NCBI RefSeq assembly: GCF_004114955.1
Contig: NZ_CP030053.1
Span: forward strand, 4,278,001 to 4,342,000
From: Bradyrhizobium guangzhouense
Lineage (GTDB): Bacteria > Pseudomonadota > Alphaproteobacteria > Rhizobiales > Xanthobacteraceae
Length of the DNA: 64,000 nt
Reading direction: 5' to 3'
This document shows positions 29,515-37,718 of this stretch, piece by piece. Within the stretch, counting starts at the first letter, position 1, and every line of letters begins with the position of its first letter. The position numbers and the translations under genes are program-made. The notes under the pieces are model-generated. The model was not told the origin of the DNA. It ran no database searches and was given only the letters and a program-made list of their open reading frames with translations.

Positions 29515-30990
29515 ATGCCGACCGCCTTCCCGTCGCCTGTCCCCGTCATTCCGACCGTTCCCTTGACCGCCCAGCTTCGCGATGCCTTGCGCGCAATCGT
29601 GGGCGAGAAGGGGTTGATCGAGGATGAGCACGGCATGCAGCCGTTCATCACCGATTGGCGCGGGCTGCTGTTTGGCCACGCCGGCGCCGTCGTTCGACCT
29701 GACAGTACCGAGGAAGTCTCAAAAGTGGTCCGGCTCTGCCATGAGCATGGCATCGCGATCGTGCCGCAAGGCGGCAACACCGGGTTGATGGGCGGGGCGA
29801 CGCCCTGGCCTGCGCACACCGGCATCGTGCTGTCGCTCGGACGGATGAACCGCGTGCTGGACGTCGATCCCGTCGGCTATGCCATGACGGTCGAAGCCGG
29901 CTGCGTCCTGGAAACACTGCAGGAGACAGCGGCCAGTCACGACAGGTTCCTGCCGCTCTCACTCGGCGCCCAGGGCTCCTGCATGATCGGCGGCAACCTC
30001 TCGACCAACGCCGGCGGGGTGCAGGTGCTGCGCTATGGCAATGCCCGCAATCTCGTGCTCGGGCTCGAGGTCGTGCTGCCCAATGGCGATGTCTGGAACG
30101 GGTTGCGGGCGCTGAAGAAGGACAACACCGGCTATGATCTCAAGCACCTCTTCATGGGCGCCGAGGGCACGCTCGGCATCATCACCAAGGCCGTGCTCAA
30201 GCTGTGGCCGGCGCCGAAGGACGTCTGCACCGCGTGGCTCGCGGTCCGCGATCCGCGCGCGGCGCTGGAGATCCTCTCCGAAGCGCATGCGGCCTCTGAG
30301 GACAACGTGGGATCCTGCGAGCTCCTGAGTCGCGCGGCTGTCGACCTCGTGATGCGCCACATTCCCGGCGTCCAGGACCCCCTCAAGGCGGATACGCCGT
30401 GGTACCTGCTGCTGGAATGGTCGTCCTCGCGCCCACGGCAGCACGGCGCCGACGGCATGTCGGAGAAGCTCGAGCAGTTTCTCGCCGATCAGCTCGAGGC
30501 CGGTCGCGTGATCGATGCGGTGATCGCGCAGACCGTCAGTCAGTCGCGCAACATGTGGCGCATCCGCGAAGCCATGGCCGAGGCCTCCCGCGCCGAGGGA
30601 CCGGGGATCAGCTACGACGTGTCGGTGGCGATCTCGAGAATTCCTGAGTTCATCGACAAGGGGCTCAAGGCCACGCTCGACATTCTCCCGAGCATTCGCC
30701 CCTATCCGCTCGGGCATATCGGTGACGGCAATCTGCATTTCTCGTTCATGGGCCCTGAGGGCATGGATCAGACCACGCTGAACCAATACACCGCCGCCAT
30801 CACGCGGGCCGTGAACGATCTCATCACCTCCATGGGCGGCTCGATCTCGGCCGAGCACGGCATCGGCATCGAAAAGCTCGACGAACTCAGCCACTACCGT
30901 TCCAAGACCGAGCTCGACATCATGCGCACCATCAAGCGCGCGCTCGATCCGCAGAACATCATGAATCCCGGCAAGGTACTGCGGGTGTGA
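29515..30990 (+). CDS. FAD-linked oxidase, D-lactate / D-2-hydroxyglutarate dehydrogenase-like
   Basis: 491-residue flavoprotein of the vanillyl-alcohol-oxidase fold. FAD-binding half: GIAIVPQGGNTGLMGGATPW and LGAQGSCMIGGNLSTNAGGV. Cap/C-terminal half: YPLGHIGDGNLHFSF (metal and substrate His motif) and SAEHGIGIEKLDELSHYRS, both standard for D2HGDH and bacterial GlcD/Dld relatives. The oxidised substrate is a D-2-hydroxyacid; which one is open. The start at 29515 replaces an upstream in-frame start (29449) that adds 22 non-family residues. Confidence 0.9.
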   Translation: MPTAFPSPVPVIPTVPLTAQLRDALRAIVGEKGLIEDEHGMQPFITDWRGLLFGHAGAVVRPDSTEEVSKVVRLCHEHGIAIVPQGGNTGLMGGATPWPAHTGIVLSLGRMNRVLDVDPVGYAMTVEAGCVLETLQETAASHDRFLPLSLGAQGSCMIGGNLSTNAGGVQVLRYGNARNLVLGLEVVLPNGDVWNGLRALKKDNTGYDLKHLFMGAEGTLGIITKAVLKLWPAPKDVCTAWLAVRDPRAALEILSEAHAASEDNVGSCELLSRAAVDLVMRHIPGVQDPLKADTPWYLLLEWSSSRPRQHGADGMSEKLEQFLADQLEAGRVIDAVIAQTVSQSRNMWRIREAMAEASRAEGPGISYDVSVAISRIPEFIDKGLKATLDILPSIRPYPLGHIGDGNLHFSFMGPEGMDQTTLNQYTAAITRAVNDLITSMGGSISAEHGIGIEKLDELSHYRSKTELDIMRTIKRALDPQNIMNPGKVLRV

Positions 30991-31017
30991 TGGCGCCGCA
31001 ACACCCTCGCCGTCGTA

Positions 31018-31554
31018 TCAGGCGTGTGGGTTGACGATGGTATAGCCACGCAGCGAACGCGCATGCATGCGCGTGGCGTGACCGCCCGAATTGGCGTCAT
31101 ACGCCATCCACATGTCGCCGCCGAGCGGCTGCTCCAGAACAAAGACATGTCCGTGCCGCGCGGCAACCATTCCCGGCGCCGGCGCCGCGCGCGGGAAGCG
31201 CAGCCAGTTGGACGCAAGATTCAATTCCGGCACGACATGACCGAACACGCGGATCGCCGCGCCGCAGCCGCAGAAGGATGAGGGGCAACCGGCCGGGCGG
31301 CCGCCGATGACGCGATCACCGGTGACGCTGACGGTCGTCGCCGAATAGCCCGCGTTCGCGACCGTCATCTGTGTTGCGCGATAGGCCTGCAAGGACAGCC
31401 TCGGAGCTCGCTCACGGCGCGGCTGCGCATACGAGAAATCGCAGGGCATGGTGACGTTGCATTCGGGAGCTTGGAGGTTGCGATGGGACCGCGCTTCTGC
31501 GGCAGTCGAGGTGGCGACAACAAAAACGCACGCTGAAAGAACCAGCTTTATCAT
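31018..31554 (-). CDS. Secreted hypothetical protein, Cys-containing
   Basis: I do not recognise the family. The 178-residue product has a Sec signal peptide (MIKLVLSACVFVVATSTAAE, cut likely after AEA), an arginine-rich segment (QPRRERAPRLSLQAYRATQ), six cysteines in the mature chain, four of them clustered in AGCPSSFCGCGAAIRVFG with two earlier (APECNVTMPCDF), and a conserved-looking end GGHATRMHARSLRGYTIVNP. The layout suggests a disulfide-stabilised periplasmic or surface protein. The start at 31554 is the first Met with a proper signal peptide; an upstream start would add 32 residues. Confidence 0.6.
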   Translation of the reverse strand: MIKLVLSACVFVVATSTAAEARSHRNLQAPECNVTMPCDFSYAQPRRERAPRLSLQAYRATQMTVANAGYSATTVSVTGDRVIGGRPAGCPSSFCGCGAAIRVFGHVVPELNLASNWLRFPRAAPAPGMVAARHGHVFVLEQPLGGDMWMAYDANSGGHATRMHARSLRGYTIVNPHA

Positions 31555-31692
31555 TTGCAGGACTCTGGGTTGGAGGGTCCTGCCCCGGCAGGGAGCAACC
31601 AATATTGGTTTGGCTGAAATGAGCCTGAAGAACGGCGGAAGAAAGCACACGCTTAACCTGGGTTAATATCCCGGCGCGTGGACGGCCAAGCA

Positions 31693-33252
31693 TCACGGCC
31701 TGATCGTCATGTTCTCCGGCGGCCCTGCCTTGCGCAGCGGCTCAGCGAGGCGCGCGAACTCGCAGAGCAGCGAGCGCGTCTTGCGGGGATCGATGATCTC
31801 CTCGACCCAGAATTTTTCGGCCGAACGGAACGGCGAGCGCAGCTTGTTCAGCCGCTCCTCGATTTCCTTCAGCTTGGCTGCCTTGTCCTCGGCCGCATCG
31901 ATATCAGCGCGATAGGCGGCCTCGATGCCGCCTTCGAGCGGCAGCGAGCCCCAATAGGCGGACGGCCAGGCGTAGCGGATCGAGAATCGGTCGGCGGGCT
32001 GATGCACCACGCCGGCGACACCGAAGGCGTTGCGCAGGATCACGGTGCACCAGGGCACGGTGGTCTGGTTGACCGCGGCCATAGCGCGGACGCCGTGGCG
32101 GATGGTGGCCGCCTTCTCGGCATCGAGGCCGATCATGAAGCCGGGGCAATCCATGAGATAGACGATCGGCAGATGGAAAGTCTCTGCAAAGTCGATCCAG
32201 CGCACCACCTTCTGACAGGCATCGGCCGTCCAGGAGCCACCATAGTGAAAACTGTCGCTGGCAAGCAGCATCACCGCCCGGCCCTCGAGCCGCGCGAGGC
32301 CGACGATGATCGGCTTGCCGAAATTGCCGGCGACCTCGAAGAACGACCCCTTGTCGACGACCTGCTCAATGATCGGCCTGATCTTGTAGACCTGCTTGCG
32401 GTTGCGCGGCACCGCCTTCATCAGTGCTTCTTCGCTGCGCTCCGGATTGTCGATGCAAGGCAGGGTCGGTGGCAGTTCGTAGACCGACGACGGCAGATAG
32501 GACAGAAAGCGCCGCGCGCAGGCAAAGGCCTCTTCCTCGGTGTCGACGGCATGGTCGACCGCACCGGCCTTGGTCTGAATATCAGCGCCGCCGAGCTCCT
32601 CCTTGGAGAGGTTTTGGCCGAGCGCCTTCACCACCGGCGGCCCTGCGACGAACATCGCCGACTTCCGCGTCATGATGGAATAGTGGCTGGCGGCAAGACG
32701 CGCGGCCCCCAAGCCCGCCACCGAGCCGAGGCCGAGCGCGACCACGGGCACGCGCGACAGATTCTCCGTCGTGAAGCGATACCAGCGTGTGCCGCCGATA
32801 CCGCCAGGCAGATTCGCAGCGCCCTTGGTCTCGATGGTCTTGACCGAGCCGCCGCCGCCGGAACCTTCGATGATCCGAATGATGGGCAGACGGAAGTCGT
32901 GCGCCATCTCCTCCGCCATCAAGGGTTTTGCCGAGATCGACGCATCCGCCGACCCGCCGCGAACGGTGAAATCGTCACCGACCACGACCACCGTGCGGCC
33001 GTCAACGCGCGCGCGGCCGAACACGCAGTTCGCCGGCGTCACAGTCTTGAGCTCGCCCTTGGGATCGTACTCACCGATGCCGGAGACGGCACCGATCTCG
33101 TGAAAGCTATTTTTGTCGATCAGTTTGTCGATGCGTTCCCGAACAGTCAGCCGGCCCTGGTCATGCTGTCGCTTGACCTTGTCAACGCCGCCCATCTCCC
33201 GCGCGAAGGCTTCGCGCCGGGCGAGCTCGTCGAGTTCCGGCTTCCAGTTCAT
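31693..33252 (-). CDS. Acyl-CoA carboxylase carboxyltransferase (beta) subunit
   Basis: 519-residue protein of the PccB/MccB/methylmalonyl-CoA decarboxylase family with two crotonase-like halves. N half: GRLTVRERIDKLIDKNSFHE, VVGDDFTVRGGSADASISAK and EGSGGGGSVKTIE. C half: MLLASDSFHYGGSWTADACQ, DCPGFMIGLDAEKAATIRHG and AYWGSLPLEGGIEAAYRADI. It should move CO2 from biotin to an acyl-CoA. The start has a strong GGAGGGAG site and the family N-terminus (MNWKPELDELARREAFA), so it truly overlaps the last 71 bases of the IclR gene. No biotin carboxylase is nearby. Confidence 0.92.
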   Translation of the reverse strand: MNWKPELDELARREAFAREMGGVDKVKRQHDQGRLTVRERIDKLIDKNSFHEIGAVSGIGEYDPKGELKTVTPANCVFGRARVDGRTVVVVGDDFTVRGGSADASISAKPLMAEEMAHDFRLPIIRIIEGSGGGGSVKTIETKGAANLPGGIGGTRWYRFTTENLSRVPVVALGLGSVAGLGAARLAASHYSIMTRKSAMFVAGPPVVKALGQNLSKEELGGADIQTKAGAVDHAVDTEEEAFACARRFLSYLPSSVYELPPTLPCIDNPERSEEALMKAVPRNRKQVYKIRPIIEQVVDKGSFFEVAGNFGKPIIVGLARLEGRAVMLLASDSFHYGGSWTADACQKVVRWIDFAETFHLPIVYLMDCPGFMIGLDAEKAATIRHGVRAMAAVNQTTVPWCTVILRNAFGVAGVVHQPADRFSIRYAWPSAYWGSLPLEGGIEAAYRADIDAAEDKAAKLKEIEERLNKLRSPFRSAEKFWVEEIIDPRKTRSLLCEFARLAEPLRKAGPPENMTIRP

Positions 33253-34156
33253 TCACTCCCTCCGAACTCATCGGCTTGTTATTGTTATGCACTGATATTG
33301 CGACCGGTTTGCGCGAGATGCGGTTGTTGAAGGCATCTCCTTCCGCGCCCTCCATCAGGCTACCGAGCGAACGGCCGAGCGCCAGCATCAGCGGCGCGAC
33401 TTCGGCATGCAGGCGCTCCTCGTCATACATCGCCGAGAGCAAACCGATCGTGACGACCACGAAGGTCTGGTACTGCGGTGACCAGATCGGTACCGCCAGC
33501 CCATTGATGTGCGGGCTCCACAAGCCGCAGGCCGTGACATAACCGCGCTCGCGCAACGACTGCCTGTTGCCCTCGATGCGCGGCCGCAGGATCTTCACAG
33601 CTTCCGGCGCTTCGCGCTCCATGTCGTTGATGAATGCATCGCCAACCTCCGGAGCCAGCGCCGCGGTGTAGGCCGCGCCCGCCGCGGTCGATGCCATCGA
33701 GATGCGGCTGCCGGTGCCCTCATGCAGACCGAGCGCCGAGGGCGAGCGCGCAAACTGGAGATAGACCAGATGGAAGCGATCAGGCACCACAAAGCCGACC
33801 GTGCCCGGAAGCTGCTCGGCGACTTCCTGCAGCCGTTGCCGGATCATGCTGCGCAGCTGCGCGCCCTTCATCATCGAGGCGCTCATCGCGACCGCGCTCG
33901 GACCGATCCGATACTTTTGATCGCGCGGCAGATAGACCAGCTGGCCCATTCGCGTCAGCGTGTGCGTGAGCCGCGACACCGTCGAGCGAGGCAGGCCGCA
34001 GCGATTCGAGATCTCGAGATTGCCGAGCCGCGCCTCGTGGCCCTCGAAGCATCGCAACACGTCGAACGCGCGCGACACCACCTGGATGACATCACCCTCA
34101 CCGGCATCGCCAGCGAGCGCACCTTGCCTGCTTAACCGCTCCGAACGTCGTCCCAT
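33182..34156 (-). CDS. IclR-family transcriptional regulator
   Basis: 324 residues. The N-terminal winged HTH (about 22-85: VVSRAFDVLRCFEGHEARLG, LPRSTVSRLTHTLTRMGQL) is followed by the IclR GAF-like effector domain (TVGFVVPDRFHLVYLQFARS ... GSRISMASTAAGAAYTAALA ... RGYVTACGLWSPHINGLAVP). The family usually ends near SLGSLMEGAEG (about residue 277); here an extra tail of roughly 45 residues runs on, its last 23 codons inside the downstream carboxyltransferase gene. It probably controls that gene and the divergent biotin carrier through the palindromes at 34172-34195. Confidence 0.9.
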   Translation of the reverse strand: MGRRSERLSRQGALAGDAGEGDVIQVVSRAFDVLRCFEGHEARLGNLEISNRCGLPRSTVSRLTHTLTRMGQLVYLPRDQKYRIGPSAVAMSASMMKGAQLRSMIRQRLQEVAEQLPGTVGFVVPDRFHLVYLQFARSPSALGLHEGTGSRISMASTAAGAAYTAALAPEVGDAFINDMEREAPEAVKILRPRIEGNRQSLRERGYVTACGLWSPHINGLAVPIWSPQYQTFVVVTIGLLSAMYDEERLHAEVAPLMLALGRSLGSLMEGAEGDAFNNRISRKPVAISVHNNNKPMSSEGVNELEAGTRRARPARSLRAGDGRR

Positions 34157-34171
34157 GATCCCTACCGTTTG

Positions 34172-34195
34172 TTCCGCTCTGCGGAATTAAATTCC
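34172..34195. promoter_or_regulatory. Overlapping operator-like palindromes between iclR-type gene and biotin carrier
   Basis: Two inverted repeats share the central GGAA: TTCCGC-TCT-GCGGAA (34172-34186) and GGAATT-A-AATTCC (34183-34195). They lie 16-39 bases upstream of the IclR start, in the divergent promoter region. This resembles GGAA/TTCC-type sites bound by IclR-family proteins. Confidence 0.6.
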
Positions 34196-34251
34196 ACTTT
34201 GTGAACGACGCTACCTCAGCCGTTTTGTGACGACAACAAAAAGGCGATGGC

Positions 34252-34479
34252 ATGCCAGAAATTAAGATCGTCACGGAGGTCGCCGGCCGCATCTGCGCAA
34301 CTCCCGTGCAGGTTGGAGGAACCGTCGCCGATGGCAACGAAATTGTGGTGGTCGAAGCCATGAAGATGGAGATACCGGCACCCTCGCCAGCATCAGGCAC
34401 GCTCACATCATTGCTCGTGAAGATCGATGACCTCGTCACCGGCCACGCGATCGCTGTTGTCGCGAGGCGAGCACGCTGA
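34252..34479 (+). CDS. Stand-alone biotin carboxyl carrier domain
   Basis: 75-residue protein consisting only of a biotinyl domain. The biotinylation motif EAMKMEIPAP places the modified lysine at K38, with about 35 residues on each side, the standard flattened barrel length; nothing else is fused to it. It presumably carries CO2 for the carboxyltransferase encoded beyond the divergent IclR gene, but no biotin carboxylase is present in the window, so the holoenzyme would need a shared carboxylase from elsewhere. Confidence 0.9.
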   Translation: MPEIKIVTEVAGRICATPVQVGGTVADGNEIVVVEAMKMEIPAPSPASGTLTSLLVKIDDLVTGHAIAVVARRAR

Positions 34480-34591
34480 AACAGCGACTTCTCATCCGCG
34501 ATATTCTGAAACAGACAACGAATTGGCGCGCGGCGTCTTGCGTTCGGACGCCGCGCCAGGTGCGTCATCGCGCGCCTGACGGGTTGCGCAT

Positions 34592-36466
34592 ATGCTGGAT
34601 GCGTTGCACAAGAGAACGATGATAGCGCAACCGTCGCATACCTCCGCCTGGACCCGCTCGAAGCCGCCGTTGCTGCGGTTTCTCGACATGTGCCTCAACG
34701 AATTCTCCGCGGAAACCTCGGGCACGGTTGCGGATTATATTCCCGAACTGAGCAAAGCCGACCCTGCCTATTTTGGCATCAGCCTCGCCACCCTCGACGG
34801 CCATGTCTATGAAGTCGGCGACTCCAGGGTGCCCTTCACCATCCAGTCGATGTCAAAGCCGTTCGTGTTCGCGCTGGCGCTGGATCTTTTGGGCGCGGGC
34901 AAGGTCGAGAGTGCGATCGGTGTCGAGCCCTCGGGCGATCCCTTCAACTCGATCCGGCTCAATGCGGAGAACCATCCGTTCAATCCGATGGTGAACGCAG
35001 GCGCGATCGCCTGCACCGGGTTGATCTACGACAGTAAGGGCCCTGAGGCTTTCGAGCAGATCCGCCTTGCGCTCAGCCGCTTTGCCGGACGCGACCTCGC
35101 CGTCGATGAGGCCGTCTACGCCTCGGAGAGCCAGACTGGCGACCGCAACCGCGCCATCGGCTATCTGCTCAAGACCAATGCGGTGATCTCGGACAATGTC
35201 GCAGGCGTCCTCGACGTCTATTTCCGGCAATGCGCGGTGCTGGTGACCGCCCGCGACATCGCGGTGATGGCGGCCACGCTTGCCAATCGCGGCGTCAACC
35301 CGGTCACGGGCGAACAGGTGCTGACGCCGTATGCGATCTCGCGCACGCTGTCGGTGATGACGTCGTCGGGCATGTACGACTATGCCGGCGAATGGATCTA
35401 CCGGATCGGCATCCCCGCCAAGAGCGGCGTCGGCGGCGGCATCCTCGCCGCCCTTCCCGCACGGCTCGGGCTCGGCAGCTATTCGCCAAAACTCGACAAG
35501 CACGGCAACAGCGTGCGCGGCATCAAGGTCTGCGAGGCGCTGTCCTCGCACTACGATCTGCACATGCTCAACCGCAGCGACGACGCCCGCAACGCCGTGA
35601 TCGCCGACTACGACATCGGCAAGAGCCCGTCACGCCGCGTCCGCCGCCAGCAGGAGCGCGACATCCTCGCCGCGCATGAGCAGGCCGTACGCGTGATCGA
35701 ACTGGTCGGCGTGCTGTCGCTGTCGGCCGTCGACTATGTCTCGCGGCGGCTCGCCGGGCGGCCGCGACCGCAAATCGTCGTGTTCGACCTGCACCGCGTC
35801 ACCTCCACCACCCGCGCCGGCGCCCGGCTGATCGCCGAAGCTTTCGAGGAGCTCGCCGCACTTGATGTCACCGTGGTGATTTCAGGCGTTCGTCGTGCCT
35901 CCAGGGAGTGGGACAGCTTGCGCGAATGGACGGCCGAGCTGAAGAACGTCCGCGACTTCTATCTGCTCGATACCGCGATCGAATGGGCGGAAGACCAGAT
36001 CGTCTACCGCTATGGCGGCTCGATCGATTTTCACGAGACCACCGAGCTGTCCGAACAGCCGCTGCTCGGCGGCCTCAGCGCAGAAGAGCTGACGGATCTC
36101 GCCTCGATCTGCACCATCAGGACCTATCAGTCGGGCGCAAAGATCGTCACGACAGGCGATCCCGCCGATGCCCTGTTCTTCCTGCGCAGCGGCGCGGTGC
36201 ATGTCACCCTGCCTGACGGCGTGCGCCTTGCAACGCTCACTGCCGGCATGGCCTTTGGCGAGATGGCGTTGATCGAGACGACCCGCTCCGCCGACGTATT
36301 CGCCGACATGGCAGCGACCGCGCTCGAAGTGCCGCTGAAGGATTTCGAGCGCTTTCGCAGGCAGCATCCGCGAGCCTCCGAGCGCATCATGCGCAACCTT
36401 GCGCAACTGCTCGCCGATCGCCTGATCGTCGCCAACACCAAGGTGGATATCCTGACGTCGACGTGA
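34592..36466 (+). CDS. glsA: Glutaminase fused to STAS and cyclic-nucleotide-binding domains
   Basis: 624 residues, about twice a normal glutaminase (about 308). Domain 1 (about 25-320) is a serine-dependent glutaminase: SxxK dyad S86-K89 in QSMSKPF, NPMVNAGAI, YASESQTGDRNRA and AKSGVGGGILA; it hydrolyses glutamine to glutamate and ammonia. Domain 2 (about 350-465) is STAS-like (VIELVGVLSLSAVDYVSRRL, QIVVFDLHRVTSTTRAGARL). Domain 3 (about 485-605) is a cNMP-binding fold (SGAKIVTTGDPADALFFLRS, MAFGEMALIETTRSADVFAD); FGEMALIE ... RSAD matches the phosphate-binding cassette. So activity may respond to a nucleotide. A later start at 34619 is possible. Ends 7 bases from the converging MazG-like gene. 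Confidence 0.92.
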   Translation: MLDALHKRTMIAQPSHTSAWTRSKPPLLRFLDMCLNEFSAETSGTVADYIPELSKADPAYFGISLATLDGHVYEVGDSRVPFTIQSMSKPFVFALALDLLGAGKVESAIGVEPSGDPFNSIRLNAENHPFNPMVNAGAIACTGLIYDSKGPEAFEQIRLALSRFAGRDLAVDEAVYASESQTGDRNRAIGYLLKTNAVISDNVAGVLDVYFRQCAVLVTARDIAVMAATLANRGVNPVTGEQVLTPYAISRTLSVMTSSGMYDYAGEWIYRIGIPAKSGVGGGILAALPARLGLGSYSPKLDKHGNSVRGIKVCEALSSHYDLHMLNRSDDARNAVIADYDIGKSPSRRVRRQQERDILAAHEQAVRVIELVGVLSLSAVDYVSRRLAGRPRPQIVVFDLHRVTSTTRAGARLIAEAFEELAALDVTVVISGVRRASREWDSLREWTAELKNVRDFYLLDTAIEWAEDQIVYRYGGSIDFHETTELSEQPLLGGLSAEELTDLASICTIRTYQSGAKIVTTGDPADALFFLRSGAVHVTLPDGVRLATLTAGMAFGEMALIETTRSADVFADMAATALEVPLKDFERFRRQHPRASERIMRNLAQLLADRLIVANTKVDILTST

Positions 36467-36473
36467 GCTAAGC

Positions 36474-36776
36474 TCAGCGGCTCGCCGCCTCGCTGATCCG
36501 CCGCTTGATCTTGGCGGCGCTGGCCTTTAGCAATTCGGACGGCTGCTGGCCAGTCGCGGCGCACAGGCAGGCCCAGTAATAGATGACATCGCCGAGCTCT
36601 TCGACGAGACCCGCCTTGTCGAGCCAGTCGTCGCGCAGCAGCTTCTTGATGTGTTCGGCGACCTCACCGGCTTCGCCGGCAAGGCCGAGCCCGAGATAGG
36701 ACAGGCGCTCGTTCGAGGGATGCGCATCGACTTTCGCAACTGATGCGGCCCAGGCCGCATATTCATCGATCGTCAT
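36474..36776 (-). CDS. MazG-like nucleotide pyrophosphohydrolase
   Basis: 100-residue all-alpha NTP-pyrophosphatase domain. The metal-binding pattern E-x-x-E ... E-x-x-D of the MazG/dUTPase superfamily is visible in LAGEAGEVAEHIKK and VEELGDVIYYWA. Probably hydrolyses a non-canonical NTP to the monophosphate in the cytosol. The ATG at 36776 has a GGGGGAT ribosome-binding sequence; a GTG 4 codons upstream (36788) is possible. The CMD-family gene is upstream on the same strand, 25 bases away, so the two may be co-transcribed. Confidence 0.88.
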   Translation of the reverse strand: MTIDEYAAWAASVAKVDAHPSNERLSYLGLGLAGEAGEVAEHIKKLLRDDWLDKAGLVEELGDVIYYWACLCAATGQQPSELLKASAAKIKRRISEAASR

Positions 36777-36801
36777 GACATCCCCCACGGCTCGCGCCTG
36801 A

Positions 36802-37329
36802 TCAGCCCACCACTTCGGTGACGGGCTGGAGATCGATCTCGAACGTCTCCAGAAACTTCGACGTCATGATGTAGAAGCCGACCGAGAGCTGCAATTCGAC
36901 CAGCGCCGCCGGCGTCAGCTTCGCGGCGATCGCCTTGAAGGTCGCATCGGTCGGCTTCTTCAGCTTGACGATCTCGTCGGTGAAGGCGAGCGCGGCGCGC
37001 TGCGTCTCGTCGAAACAATTGGCAGCCTGCCAGTTCTCCAGCGCCTCGTTCTGCGCGTCGGTGACGCCGACATTCTTGCCGATGCGCTTGTGCGCGACGA
37101 TCTCGTACGGTGCCTCGCACAGAATGCCGGTGCGTGTGATCGCAAGCTCCCGCACGACGGGGTCGAGTTCGCCCTTGTGCCTGATGGCGCCGCCGAGGCG
37201 GCAATATTGCTCAAAATAGCTCGGCGAATGCGACATCATGCGGAAGATGTTGGCATTGCGGTTCTTGTCGAGGATCTCGCGGGTGCGGTCGGACGCCTTG
37301 GAGGGATCGCTGTAGTCGATGCGGGCCAT
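36802..37329 (-). CDS. Carboxymuconolactone decarboxylase (CMD/AhpD-like) family protein
   Basis: 175-residue all-alpha protein. The CMD core spans about 45-130: RLGGAIRHKGELDPVVRELA followed by ITRTGILCEAPYEIVAHKRI. In this core a single cysteine, a glutamate and a histidine (C71, E76, H80 by my count) occupy the place where AhpD has its CxxC pair, so peroxidase activity of the AhpD type is unlikely. Function may be a lactone decarboxylase-like or a redox-stress protein; I cannot narrow it further. Confidence 0.85.
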   Translation of the reverse strand: MARIDYSDPSKASDRTREILDKNRNANIFRMMSHSPSYFEQYCRLGGAIRHKGELDPVVRELAITRTGILCEAPYEIVAHKRIGKNVGVTDAQNEALENWQAANCFDETQRAALAFTDEIVKLKKPTDATFKAIAAKLTPAALVELQLSVGFYIMTSKFLETFEIDLQPVTEVVG

Positions 37330-37596
37330 TGGGGAATTTTTTCCTCGAGCTTTTGATGCTTATTGTCGTTACCGGAATAAGTTCCCAAAAACTCTATTCG
37401 CAGCCCGACGCAGGAGCAACATCATCGAGTCAAATTGCCGCCGCATTGCTGATCGACCTTGGCACAGTCGATATTCGCCGCGTGGGGACACATTGCGGTG
37501 AATAATCGAGTGGGGTGTTCCGAGTAAAAACAATTGGCCGTCGGGTGCGCAGCGCGCGCAACGATGAGTCACGCCCAAGTCTAGGGAGAAAACGGC

Positions 37597-37698
37597 ATGA
37601 AGGAAGCCTCCAAGGGGGCGGCCTCGGAAGCGCTCGCGCATATGCTGGCGGTGATGGCAATGCTCGTCATCGCCAGCATATTGTTCTACGCGCGCTGA
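37597..37698 (+). CDS. Small single-pass membrane protein, 33 residues
   Basis: ATG with an AGGGAGA ribosome site 7 bases upstream opens a 33-codon frame: MKEASKGAASEALAHMLAVM leading into a hydrophobic stretch (about residues 14-31, AMLVIASILFY) and ending in AR. The layout of a short hydrophilic head plus one helix is typical of small bacterial membrane proteins. It stands alone in a 389-base gap between genes, after an A/T-richer 250-base upstream region in which I recognise no motif, and is followed by a repeat. Confidence 0.55.
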   Translation: MKEASKGAASEALAHMLAVMAMLVIASILFYAR

Positions 37699-37718
37699 GT
37701 TGGAGTTTTTGAGTTTTC

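Noticed and set aside
34619..34632. TGATAGCGCAACC resembling the LacI operator
   Set aside because: Only one half matches and it lies in the first codons of the glutaminase gene, far from the sugar locus.
37369..37641. 90-codon frame in the gap before the small membrane gene
   Set aside because: No ribosome site, no family pattern, and its sequence is Arg/Cys-rich noise on the opposite strand.
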